From: JAWLFI01 sp964525165
GTDB lineage: Bacteria > Bacteroidota > Bacteroidia > Chitinophagales > Saprospiraceae
Reading direction: 5' to 3'
Assembly: GCA_964525165.1 (NCBI GenBank)
Contig: CAZGGG010000004.1
Coordinates: 1 to 64,000 of the forward strand
DNA: 64,000 bases
Shown here: positions 1-9,330 of the stretch, one piece after another
Position numbering within the stretch: position 1 is the stretch's first letter
Layout: the number at the start of each line of letters is the position of its first letter
The notes under the pieces: generated by a model
Seen by the model: only the letters and a program-made list of their open reading frames with translations
The model's database searches: none
What the model was told of the DNA's origin: nothing
Translations under genes and position numbers: made by a program

Positions 1-3000
1 CCAACCATTGGTTGATCTCATTGTATGGATCAATCGTATCACTACACTCTAAGGTTAAATCTACCGGATCAATATCCCAAGTAGGTCCAACAGTATCCAC
101 AATCGTCAAAGTAGCCGTTGTGCTATCCACATTGCCACAGTCATCTGTTGCGTAGAAGGTCACATCTACTCCACCTGTTCCGTCACATGCACCACCACTG
201 AAGGTTCCATAGTTGTTGCTCCATGTGATACCGGAGCATACATCTGATGCATCTGCAAAACCATTATTATTCAACCAGTTCAATAAATCAGCTGCATTAT
301 TCGAGCCACCATCACACTGAACTGTTAGATCCTGTGCTTCCACTGTAATCGTCGGTGCTGTCTCATCTACGATCTCAAACACAGAGTAACATACTGCTGT
401 ATTTCCGGATGAATCTGTAGCAGTGAATTCCCATACTTGAGTCTCACTTCCACCACATCCACTGATCGTATTGAAGAGCATTGTCTGGACTGAAACAGTG
501 CCATCACAATTATCTGTCGCACTCGCTGTCGCTAACCACGCATTTAAATCGGCTGTATTCCCCGCTCCATCACACTCAACAACCAAGGTGTCCGGACAGT
601 CAATCACCGGCTCTAGGTTATCTACTACTGTGATTGCAGCAATACAACTGTCTGCATTTCCACTCTCATCTATTACAACAAGTACCACATTGTTTACACC
701 CAAGTCAGCACATGTAAAGGTCTCCTGACCTAAGGTGATCGTATCTATTCCACAATTATCTGATGAACCGCCATCCATATCTGCTGCTAACACACTCGCC
801 ATACCATTTACATCCAGGTATAGGATGGTATCCTTGCAAATTGCATTTGGTTCTTCCGTATCTTCTACGGTTACCGTGAACGTACAAGTATCCGTATTCC
901 CCGCAGGATCATACGCTACATACGTAATCGTTTCGGTTACACCCACATCAAATGAGCTTCCCGGCAACTGACCCGTAACCTGAACTACACTGTCAACATT
1001 ACAATTGTCTCTCGCAACCGGTATACTCCAGCTTACGTTCGCACTGCATTCATTCGCATCATTGCTTACTAGTATATCTGTAGTCGGACAGTTGACAAAC
1101 CTTGGAGCCTCATCATCAAGTACTGTCACAGTGTAACTGCAAATCACTTGATTTCCACTCGCATCTTCTCCTAAAATATTTACTGTACTCGTTCCTACAG
1201 GGAAGTAGTAACTCAATGTTGTTGTCGTTCCAAATTGTATAGGATCGCTATACACAAATGTCAAATCGAAAGCTCCATCAACCGTACCATCTGGTAAAAC
1301 CACTGAGTATACAAATTGACTAATCTCGCAATTGTCTTGTGGGTGCGGTAAAACTAAGTCTGCATTCACTCCACACTGATCCGCTACTCCATCATCCGTA
1401 ACATTCAATACGACATCTGCAGGACAAGTAACCGTTGGATCCTGATCGTCAATCACTTCAAATTGTCCCGTACATGTAGACGCATTTCCTGCACTATCTA
1501 ATACAGTTATCTCATAGCTCCATTGACCTACTTCATAGTCATTGGCTGCTAGTAGGTAAATTCCACCTGATAAGGTTGCTGTATCCTCAAATAAACTACC
1601 ATCAGGTCTTGTAAATACTATATAACTCTCTTCAAATAAGCTGCAATTATCACTCGCTAAGAAGCTACCCGGAATATTCACACTACACAAGCCTGAATCA
1701 GCAAGGAACAACTGATTTCCTATGCCATATAGGCTTCCTGCACTACAATCAGCAATGATAGGTGCTTCATTATCTTCTACGGTTACCGTAAAGCTACAAG
1801 TATCACTTTGCGTACCTGTGCTATCTGTCAATACATATTCAACTGTGCTGACACCTAAGGCAAATACATACCCGCTTACATCTCCTGAATCCGCTACAAC
1901 AGATCCATCTGGATTCGTTACAGAATTGGTCAATGTAGGAGCACAATTCTCAACCGCTAAACTTGGTGTCAAGCTTCCTGGCGTACTTGCCCATTCACAA
2001 ACTCCCAAATCTGTATCTATCGTAATATCCTGAGGACAAACTACAATCGGCTGCTGTACATCAATTACTTCAACAACAAACGTACATTCTACTGAATTAC
2101 CCGCAGCATCTGTTGCTTGATACGTAATGGTATAATTACCTACTGATAAAATCTGTCCGGGTGCAGGACCTGCTGTCTGAACAACCGTATCCACACCACA
2201 ATTATCTTCTGCAAGCGGCACTGACCAGTTAACGCCTCCTTCACAATTGCTGAAGTCGTTACCAACTGTAATCGTATCTGCCGGGCAGTTCACAAAGCTT
2301 GGTGCTTCGTCATCTGTTACGGTTACGTCAAATGAACACTGAGCTGAATTGCCTGCAGGGTCCACTATTGTATAGGTAACCGTTGTTACTCCTACATCAA
2401 AGTTTCTATTAGCTGTATCAGGTAAATATCCTGTTAAACTCTGTAAAATTCCAAATGGTCCATCTATTGTTCCATCAGGATTGGTATAGGTCACTGTATA
2501 AGAATCAAAACCGCAATTATCCGTCGGTGTTGGGTGTGTCCAACCCAATTGAGCTGCACAATCTCCCGTCGTTCCTAAAGAACTTGTGACTAGTGAAGTA
2601 TCCGCAGGACATACAATCTCAGGAGCCTCATCATCCGTTACTGTAACGGTGAAGCTGCATGAAGAAGAATTACCTGCCTCATCTGTAGCCACAAATGTGT
2701 TTACTGTTTCACCTACCGGGAATACAGAGCCGCTAGGTAAGCCGGAGATTTGAACTAAACCGGTATTTTGTCCTACTTCTAGTCTTATGTTGTCAATGGC
2801 ATATTTCGATGGTCCTGAAAAGGCTTCAGGAACGATTGCGCTAAATTTCAATATTACATCTTGCCCCTCATATGCTTGTAAACTGGTTCCAATTTCCAAC
2901 ATTTGACTGCGACCTATAAAGGTTTCAGTTGGACCCACTGGAATTGACCCTAATGTTTCTAACATACTTACATTTGCAGCATCCCAGATCTCTATTTCTA

Positions 3001-6000
3001 ACGTTCTTTGGGCACCAAAATATGAGAATGAACCACTTTCTATCCATGATAGAGTTGCTGAACTAATGCCATTAGGAATGCTAATTAGCCTATATAGATC
3101 ATGTTGATCAGGGAATTGAGCATCAAAAGAGGTGAATGCCGCCTGCGATCCACTTGGAGCCACAAAATCTGTAACACAACAACATATCTGGTTAGAGTTT
3201 GCTTGAATAACAAATGGAGTATCACAACCAGAATTAACAGGGCTTCCACCTCCAGATGTTTGCCATGCTCCAAAACCTGATTCGAAATCTCCGTCGTTAA
3301 ACAAATCTGAAGTTACAGAAAGACCACTAATTTCTGAACAGTTATCAGTTACGAGCACACTATCATACTCAACAACAGCTCCACATACTCCAGGATCATT
3401 GCTCACCACTGTATCTGCAGGACAAGTCACAACAGGATCCATTTGATCCGGAATCGAATTCACGAAGAAGCTCGCTACTTCTGTGCATGCATCCGGATGG
3501 GTTACCGTTACGCTATAGTTTCCTGTAGTTAAAGAGTCTAGATCTTGCGTTGTATCACCCGTGCTCCAGATATAAGAGAAGGAATCTACATCTATACTGT
3601 CGCTACTTGGTGTTACGATTAGATCTATAGCTCCTAAACCATTTTCACAGTCTTCATCGGTCACATTTGCCGTAAGGCTTAAGGTCGCATTTACCTTGAA
3701 GGTAAATTCAACCGCTGACCAAGAACCTGGACTAGATGATCCCGGTGCAGGGTCTCCTTCGAAACTATATGAGATCACGTGCTCACCAAATCCGGCTACT
3801 GCAGGATCAAAGCTCGCTGTTCCATCTCCGTTATCTGTCAATCCAGGTAACATCTCATAGTCATATGGAGGCTGTCCACCTACAAAGGTTGCATCTCCAT
3901 TAAACTGAACTGAACCACTTGTTGCTACTGCCGTTGGAATCCCCTGTAACAATACAGCAGGATCGGTATCACATGCTTCCGTAGAAGAAGTGATGCTCAA
4001 CTGCGGGTAGAAACAAACATTGGCTACATTCAACAATACATTATCAAATGCACCAGCTGCATCAGGTCCTTCAACGGCCATCGTATAACCTGTCTCATCA
4101 ATATGCGTGAAAGACAAATAGTACGAACCGAAAGGTGCTGTTAATTGGTTTCCTCCACCAGGTGCATTGTATACAATACAACCTCCCGGAAGGTTACAAT
4201 AACCAAACAACTGACCCGGTGCTAAAGGAGCTCCCTGAGGACCAGGAATATTTTCTTCATTAAATGGACTCGCTGAGTATGCTTGGTTCACAGACTCAAT
4301 GGTCCAGGTCTGACCCGCAGGTAGAACTGCTCCACTAGGGCCTGTTACAACTACAAGCTCTACGAAAGTACCATTATCGGCATTTACATCTGCATCGTTA
4401 TTCGATACACACGGATCCGCGATGGTGAATTCATAATCACAGTCATCAGGGATTAATATATTTTCAACATCAGTGACCGTACATCCGGTCGCATCTGTCA
4501 CTTCTAAAGTTATTTGAATAGGACCCGGCATTAAAGCTTCCAATACAGGATTGGCAGATGTCGGATCATCAAATGTAGCTGCCATCGGATTATCTACCGT
4601 CCAATTATAAGTGTAAGGCATCGCACCTCCCGTCGCATTAGAAGACAAAGGCAAGAAAGACCCTACACATACGGAAGAAAGACCACCTATTTCAGCAGTG
4701 AAACTGCTCGGTGGAACCGTAAAGCTAGCAGAACACTCAGCTACCTGACCACAATTATCAGTCGCCATCAGCATAACTGTTGCGACACCTCCGATACAAA
4801 CATCAGGTGCCGGTGGAGGGTTAAACGATATAAGCGGTTCATCGGTACAGCCCCCCTCAAGAGAACCTTCCAAGCCATCTAACCAAGCCGAATACAAATC
4901 ATCCACTACCGCTTGTGTAAGATCTGCCACTACAGCTGTATCTGCACAATTGGTAAACTGGAATGTATCAGGGTCTGAAACGATAAATGTCGAACTGCAT
5001 ACATCTATGCCCCCGCACTGATCATCTTCCAAAGTAAACTCGACAGTGATCGTATCACCGCAGAAATTAGGATAAGTTCCATCCCAATCATTCGAATAAA
5101 TTGGATCACAACCTTCAGAATTTGTTAGGCTAGCCGCAGTAAACATAGAGCTTATCGTCGCTGCAGCTCCTTCAATATCATCCGTAGCATCTAGCTCAAA
5201 ACAAAACTCGTCTCCGATAGAAACCGGCACAACTGCACTTCCGCTTTGGATATCCGCTCCACCATCATCCGTAAGTTGGAAGAACGTTCCATTAATCGAA
5301 TACCCAAATGGGTCAAATCCTGGACCATCCACATCTGTCGTCACATAGTCCCAGTCAAAGAAAAGGGTGTCATTAGCAGGAACCTGAATACAGAATTCTG
5401 TAATAGGAGTTCCCATAAATCCGGATCCGTCTGAACCAATTACTTCAATTTCCAAAGGAGCACCGGATATATCCACAGTTCCGTTTCCACCTCCCTGACT
5501 TAAAGTCCAATTGCTGATCGCATAATCTCCGGTAAATCCTGAACCAGCTTGACTGTTGGCTGCTATCCAATTGTCAAAAATTCCTTCCAACTCTGTTTGA
5601 TCACATATCTGAATGTCAAAGTCTCCGCAGAATAGTTCCACATCAGCAGGACCTTCTACCGTGAAAGTAGATGTGCACTCATCTATACCACCACACTCTA
5701 AATCTTCAGCCGTAAAGGTTACCGTTACGACACCTCCGCAAGCATCCGGATAAGTTCCATCCCAATTATTTGTAATGTCCACATCACAACCTCCAATAGC
5801 GCTCACATCTGCGATCCAGATATCGAAAGCAGCGTTCACCGTACCTTGCAACTGACATTCAGCCAAAGACTGAGGAACCGGGCAGGTAATCTGAACCGGA
5901 TCCGGACTTTCAACTGTGAAAGTAGCTGTGCAAATATCGGTATCACCACATTGTAGGTCAGTAGCTGTGAACTGAACCGTTACAGATTCACCACAATTAC

Positions 6001-8104
6001 TTGGATAGGTGCCATCCCAGTCATTTGTAATTTCCACATCACATCCTCCACTTGCACTTACACCAGCAATCCACGCATCAAAAGCAGGATCGATCACCCC
6101 TTCGGCATCTTGACAAGCGTCTTCTGTCACATCACCGGGACAAGTAATTGCTACCGGAGCAGGGGATTCAACAGTGAATGTGTGAGATATTGTTACGGAA
6201 TCGCAATCGGACACCGCCGTAAAATCAACTGTCACCACTTCGCCACAAGCATCCACAGAGGCAGGTGCGTTATTGGTGACCATTGTATTACAACCACCGG
6301 AAACGGTGAAATTATTTAACCAATTATTATATAGTACATCTACCGCTGCCTGGTCTTCACAAGAAGTCACTGTCGTATCAGCGTGAGACAAGGAAATCGG
6401 ATCTCCTTGAATTTCAAATCGCTGGACTGCGGTTGTTGAGTTACCGCAATTATCGGTAACCGCATAAGTTCTTTCAACTACTATTGGGCATTCTGCTTGA
6501 ACCACAGCATCAGAGCTCGATACAGTAAGATCTGCATCCGCTGTACAATTATCTGGTGTAAAAGTAAATCCTGCTCCTGCAAAGTCAAGAGCCGAAGTGA
6601 TTCGCGCAGGAAGCGCCATGGTATCACAACCTACTATAGAGGTTGGAGCCGGAGCCGTCAATCCAGGTTCTGAAATATCTCCACCGGAACGAACTACAGA
6701 ACATAGAACTGAGTTACCACAATCATCAGACACCACATACTCGTAAGTAAACGTCCAAGAACAATCACCATTGGCAGGACCAGCTGTTGATCCGTTTAGA
6801 GTTGCCGTTGGCGTGGCGCAATTATCTTGATACAAAGCAGCCACATCTCCTTCTAGCGTAGTTGCATCGAATGAAGCGGCATCTGATAAACATTCATCTA
6901 CATTCGAAATATCTAAAGAAGAGCAATCCGCAGCCGGATCGATCAAAGTAGGTGCTTCACTATCCCCTCCAATATATTGAACATTAACCAGAGTGGTATT
7001 TGCACAATCATCAGAAACGACATATTCATACACCACGGACCAACCACAGTCAATTCCTGTAGTTGTTGTATTATTTAAGGTAGCTGAAACGCTACCACAA
7101 TTATCTGAGTATAATCCTTCAATACTATCAACAGGAAGAGCTGCCGGTGCATCTGCTAAACAAACATTTCCTACATCTCCTCCAGGGATAGCCCCTAACA
7201 ATGTTGGCGCCTCACTATCTCCGCCGGTATACTCTACTAAAGCAGTCGTTGCATTTCCACACTCATCCGAAACTGAAAAAGTGTACGATACCGTCCAACT
7301 ACAATCTGTTCCTGTGGTCGCAGAATCAGTCACTGTTGCGGTAACACTTCCACAGTTATCTGTGAATGCTGCTTCCACATCGGCCGGTGCAGGCGAATTA
7401 GGCGCATCTGCTAAACAAACATTTCCCTGAGCTCCACCCGGAAGTGTTCCGACCAGAGAGGGATCTTCATTATCTACTAGTGTGAGTAAGAACGAACAAC
7501 TTGTATCTACTCCACATCCATTATCGGTTGCTGTTATTACTACCCGAACAGTATCCCCGCAAGCACTCCCGAAAGAAGAACCAATAGCAGGTGTCTGAGT
7601 AATCGTAACATCCCCACAAGTATCCATGACAGTTACCGAACCGGTAAAATCAGGAATGGTCGCGGAGCACAAGCCAGGATCTGTAAAAATATCCTGATCT
7701 GCCGGACATCCGGAAATGACAATAGGTCCCGATACAGTGTAGGGGACTGATGCCGTGGAAATCGGCTCACCGATATTGGTGGCTGTGTTGATGACACTTA
7801 AAATGGAAACTGTTCCCGGATCAGAAGCATCTGAAACTGTAGGAAATGAAATCGTCACAGTACCGGAAGCATCACCAGGCACACCCATTACAGACGCGAT
7901 ACCTGTACCGCTTGGCGTCTGAGAATAGTTAATACCTACGTCATAGGTCATTCCAGGGTCTGTGGGCCAGTTGATGAAAGTAACGCCTAGTGCGACATTA
8001 CCATTTCCATCGTCACAAGCACAAATGTCACCGATGGCAATTTGACCCCATAAACCGGTGGAAAGCACCATGAATAGGATCATTGAGTAGAAATTACGTA
8101 GCAT
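1..8104 (-). CDS. Giant secreted HYR/Ig-like repeat adhesin, N-terminal part (partial)
   Basis: An open frame runs from an ATG at 8104 to the left edge (at least 2,701 residues), so the C-terminus is outside. It starts with a signal peptide (MLRNFYSMILFMVLSTGLWG, then Q). Next come a short N-terminal domain, three near-identical repeats of about 95 residues (motifs GNVCLADAP, DNCGSV, GGDSEAPTL; about 6,700-7,450), and repeats with SGGCDVEITN and NDWDGTYP (about 5,600-6,420). Further on lie a PKD-like stretch (4,440-4,720), a SprB-like repeat (WSTGDTTQDL...TGNYSVTVTH; 3,470-3,700) and about ten HYR-type repeats (CPADT, DNC, ATD.AGN) from 2,750 to the edge. Two other modules interrupt repeats (see findings). 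It is Cys-rich, with paired cysteines that suggest disulfides. HYR arrays in Bacteroidota are typically cell-surface or gliding adhesins exported by T9SS; export here is inferred because the sorting domain is not visible. Frame continuity was checked at six points and no stop was seen. Confidence 0.9.
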   Translation of the reverse strand, partial: MLRNFYSMILFMVLSTGLWGQIAIGDICACDDGNGNVALGVTFINWPTDPGMTYDVGINYSQTPSGTGIASVMGVPGDASGTVTISFPTVSDASDPGTVSILSVINTATNIGEPISTASVPYTVSGPIVISGCPADQDIFTDPGLCSATIPDFTGSVTVMDTCGDVTITQTPAIGSSFGSACGDTVRVVITATDNGCGVDTSCSFLLTLVDNEDPSLVGTLPGGAQGNVCLADAPNSPAPADVEAAFTDNCGSVTATVTDSATTGTDCSWTVSYTFSVSDECGNATTALVEYTGGDSEAPTLLGAIPGGDVGNVCLADAPAALPVDSIEGLYSDNCGSVSATLNNTTTTGIDCGWSVVYEYVVSDDCANTTLVNVQYIGGDSEAPTLIDPAADCSSLDISNVDECLSDAASFDATTLEGDVAALYQDNCATPTATLNGSTAGPANGDCSWTFTYEYVVSDDCGNSVLCSVVRSGGDISEPGLTAPAPTSIVGCDTMALPARITSALDFAGAGFTFTPDNCTADADLTVSSSDAVVQAECPIVVERTYAVTDNCGNSTTAVQRFEIQGDPISLSHADTTVTSCEDQAAVDVLYNNWLNNFTVSGGCNTMVTNNAPASVDACGEVVTVDFTAVSDCDSVTISHTFTVESPAPVAITCPGDVTEDACQDAEGVIDPAFDAWIAGVSASGGCDVEITNDWDGTYPSNCGESVTVQFTATDLQCGDTDICTATFTVESPDPVQITCPVPQSLAECQLQGTVNAAFDIWIADVSAIGGCDVDITNNWDGTYPDACGGVVTVTFTAEDLECGGIDECTSTFTVEGPADVELFCGDFDIQICDQTELEGIFDNWIAANSQAGSGFTGDYAISNWTLSQGGGNGTVDISGAPLEIEVIGSDGSGFMGTPITEFCIQVPANDTLFFDWDYVTTDVDGPGFDPFGYSINGTFFQLTDDGGADIQSGSAVVPVSIGDEFCFELDATDDIEGAAATISSMFTAASLTNSEGCDPIYSNDWDGTYPNFCGDTITVEFTLEDDQCGGIDVCSSTFIVSDPDTFQFTNCADTAVVADLTQAVVDDLYSAWLDGLEGSLEGGCTDEPLISFNPPPAPDVCIGGVATVMLMATDNCGQVAECSASFTVPPSSFTAEIGGLSSVCVGSFLPLSSNATGGAMPYTYNWTVDNPMAATFDDPTSANPVLEALMPGPIQITLEVTDATGCTVTDVENILIPDDCDYEFTIADPCVSNNDADVNADNGTFVELVVVTGPSGAVLPAGQTWTIESVNQAYSASPFNEENIPGPQGAPLAPGQLFGYCNLPGGCIVYNAPGGGNQLTAPFGSYYLSFTHIDETGYTMAVEGPDAAGAFDNVLLNVANVCFYPQLSITSSTEACDTDPAVLLQGIPTAVATSGSVQFNGDATFVGGQPPYDYEMLPGLTDNGDGTASFDPAVAGFGEHVISYSFEGDPAPGSSSPGSWSAVEFTFKVNATLSLTANVTDEDCENGLGAIDLIVTPSSDSIDVDSFSYIWSTGDTTQDLDSLTTGNYSVTVTHPDACTEVASFFVNSIPDQMDPVVTCPADTVVSNDPGVCGAVVEYDSVLVTDNCSEISGLSVTSDLFNDGDFESGFGAWQTSGGGSPVNSGCDTPFVIQANSNQICCCVTDFVAPSGSQAAFTSFDAQFPDQHDLYRLISIPNGISSATLSWIESGSFSYFGAQRTLEIEIWDAANVSMLETLGSIPVGPTETFIGRSQMLEIGTSLQAYEGQDVILKFSAIVPEAFSGPSKYAIDNIRLEVGQNTGLVQISGLPSGSVFPVGETVNTFVATDEAGNSSSCSFTVTVTDDEAPEIVCPADTSLVTSSLGTTGDCAAQLGWTHPTPTDNCGFDSYTVTYTNPDGTIDGPFGILQSLTGYLPDTANRNFDVGVTTVTYTIVDPAGNSAQCSFDVTVTDDEAPSFVNCPADTITVGNDFSNCEGGVNWSVPLAEDNCGVDTVVQTAGPAPGQILSVGNYTITYQATDAAGNSVECTFVVEVIDVQQPIVVCPQDITIDTDLGVCEWASTPGSLTPSLAVENCAPTLTNSVTNPDGSVVADSGDVSGYVFALGVSTVEYVLTDSTGTQSDTCSFTVTVEDNEAPIIADCSAGSLYGIGNQLFLADSGLCSVNIPGSFLASDNCSLFEESYIVFTRPDGSLFEDTATLSGGIYLLAANDYEVGQWSYEITVLDSAGNASTCTGQFEVIDDQDPTVTCPADVVLNVTDDGVADQCGVNADLVLPHPQDNCEISQFVYSVVLPDGTVDGAFDLTFVYSDPIQFGTTTTLSYYFPVGTSTVNILGEDASGNQVICSYTVTVLDDEAPRFVNCPTTDILVSNDANECSANVSWSIPVARDNCNVDSVVQVTGQLPGSSFDVGVTETITYVAYDPAGNTDTCTFTVTVEDTEEPNAICKDTILYLDVNGMASVLAADMDGGSSDNCGIDTITLGQETFTCADLGVNNVVLVVIDESGNADSCIAAITVVDNLEPVIDCPDTLVVECDGAGNTADLNAWLATASATDNCDGTVSVQTMLFNTISGCGGSETQVWEFTATDSSGNTAVCYSVFEIVDETAPTITVEAQDLTVQCDGGSNNAADLLNWLNNNGFADASDVCSGITWSNNYGTFSGGACDGTGGVDVTFYATDDCGNVDSTTATLTIVDTVGPTWDIDPVDLTLECSDTIDPYNEINQWL

Positions 8105-8155
8105 ATCTGCAATTTTTAGATATAGGGATATAGTTGTTGTTTACACAATTAGGGA

Positions 8156-8189
8156 CAAACTTAATCATTTTTGTACCAATACACGCAAT
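8156..8189 (-). promoter_or_regulatory. Putative Bacteroidota promoter of the giant adhesin
   Basis: On the minus strand a perfect TAnnTTTG box (TAAGTTTG, 8163-8156) lies 22 nt downstream of ATTG (8189-8186), which fits a degenerate -33 element. Transcription would start near 8149, giving a leader of about 45 nt before the ATG at 8104. The spacer is slightly long and the -33 box is not ideal. Confidence 0.4.
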
Positions 8190-8494
8190 AAAAAACCAAG
8201 CTTTTTATTGCAAAAGACAAATAAGTCTTTTTCATAATATACTCAAATAGCCATCTTTATGGCTTCGTACTCCAATTTTAAGCACCCAATCCTTCTAAAA
8301 TTTATTATTCAGTTAACGCAGAGAACAAAAAACATGCCAAGCGTGACATTTTGAAGGAAGGAGGAACATTTTTTATAGCGTTGGCTTCCTCATTAGATGA
8401 CCATTGCTTATTCAGCTTACAAAGATTGGAATGGAGTAAGCCCTCAAAAACCTTCAAAACAAACCTCAACCCTACACCTTATTATATAGTAAAT

Positions 8495-8524
8495 AAAAAA
8501 ACGCTCCGGCTGGGATCCGGAGCG
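8495..8524 (-). terminator. Strong intrinsic terminator, minus strand
   Basis: An 8-bp perfect stem (CGCTCCGG 8502-8509 / CCGGAGCG 8517-8524, loop of 7) is followed on the minus strand by seven T. No minus-strand gene lies immediately upstream, so its transcript is unknown. Confidence 0.6.
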
Positions 8525-8689
8525 CATCATTGGGGTAGTGGGGTTATTGTTCTTTCGATTGATCTGTTAAATATATTACAATATTCGACAATATGTTAAG
8601 TATAGCCTTGTTTTTATAGGGATTCAGCTCCATTGTGCTTTAAGTCACGATGAAGTGGTCCGGGTTTCCTTTTCTTTGTCATCAAAAAA

Positions 8690-8998
8690 ATGGGCATATT
8701 ATCATTCTTAGGTATCAAATCGAAATCAGAAAAAATTCAGGAATTTCTTGAAGAAAAGGCCCTTATCGTCGATGTGCGTACCCCGGCGGAGTTCAAACAA
8801 GGACATTTGAAAACGGCTACCAACATCCCTTTAGATAAGATTAACGCTTCCCTGAACAAGCTAAAAAAGAATTCACAACCTATTATTACGGTGTGTAGAT
8901 CCGGAGCAAGATCTGCTCGTGCTGCAGCTATTCTGAAAAGCGAAGGAATTAAAGCCATGAACGGAGGTGCGTGGAACAGTCTTACCAAACATGTCTGA
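8690..8998 (+). CDS. Single-domain rhodanese-like protein
   Basis: A 102-residue single rhodanese domain: substrate-loop motif DVRTPAEFKQGHL (about residues 28-40) and active-site loop CRSGARS with the catalytic Cys at residue 69. Such proteins carry a persulfide on this Cys and transfer sulfur, or act in thiol redox chemistry; the physiological acceptor cannot be told from sequence. There is no signal peptide, so it is cytoplasmic. The start is the ATG after an A-run at 8683-8690. The small membrane-protein gene follows 34 nt downstream on the same strand and may be co-transcribed. Confidence 0.9.
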   Translation: MGILSFLGIKSKSEKIQEFLEEKALIVDVRTPAEFKQGHLKTATNIPLDKINASLNKLKKNSQPIITVCRSGARSARAAAILKSEGIKAMNGGAWNSLTKHV

Positions 8999-9032
8999 TA
9001 GCTTTGCGCAGTGATTTGCCTATTTTTAAGGC

Positions 9033-9269
9033 ATGAAATGGTTTTACACCCGAAAAGAAATTGATCATCTCAGCGCTTTAGAATTGAAAGCGCTTCATCG
9101 CAGTATGATCAGAGTCGTGTTCGCTTTACTTACCCTTTCCGCTATTGTTTCTATCCTAGCGATTTGGGCTTTTATTCCGCACTACTTCCAGTACACAGTT
9201 TTGATAGTGGCCGTTCTGCTTTGGCCTTGGATTCGCAACCTGGGATACATGGCTCGAAAGATGACATAA
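9033..9269 (+). CDS. Small two-helix membrane protein
   Basis: A 78-residue protein with a charged N-terminus (MKWFYTRKEIDHLSALELKAL) and two predicted membrane helices (about residues 26-47 and 53-66), ending in a short basic tail. No family is recognised. It lies 34 nt after the rhodanese gene and ends just before a bidirectional-looking hairpin. The coding call rests on the clean start, the amphipathic plus hydrophobic composition and its position; it could be a conserved hypothetical of Bacteroidota. Confidence 0.6.
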   Translation: MKWFYTRKEIDHLSALELKALHRSMIRVVFALLTLSAIVSILAIWAFIPHYFQYTVLIVAVLLWPWIRNLGYMARKMT

Positions 9270-9303
9270 AAAATGCCCTCTTCCTCATATGAGCAAGAAG
9301 GCA
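9268..9303 (-). terminator. Terminator after acyl-CoA dehydrogenase gene
   Basis: Imperfect inverted repeat 9274-9303 with an inner perfect CTCAT/ATGAG stem and outer TGCC/GGCA; a T-run follows on the minus strand (9273-9268). It lies about 30 nt past the stop of the minus-strand acyl-CoA dehydrogenase and just after the stop of the plus-strand small gene, so it may serve both. Confidence 0.6.
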
Positions 9304-9330
9304 CTCCAAATTGGTTGATTTGATTCTTTA

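Larger units (their letters stand above)
8105..8689. other. Non-coding spacer between adhesin and rhodanese
   Basis: AT-rich spacer of 585 nt between divergent genes. It holds the adhesin promoter (8156-8189) and a strong minus-strand hairpin (8495-8524). The only sizeable reading frame (8351-8599, +) has no recognisable protein features and spans the hairpin, so I treat it as non-coding. A small RNA on the minus strand between about 8525 and 8680, ending at the hairpin, is possible but not shown. Confidence 0.5.

Noticed and set aside
471..7430. Several plus-strand frames of 60-145 codons inside the adhesin region
   Set aside because: They are antisense shadows of the repeat-coding strand; their Ser/Thr/Val-rich translations recur with the repeat period.
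8351..8599. An 82-codon plus-strand open frame in the adhesin-rhodanese gap
   Set aside because: It has no protein-like features and runs straight across a perfect terminator hairpin.
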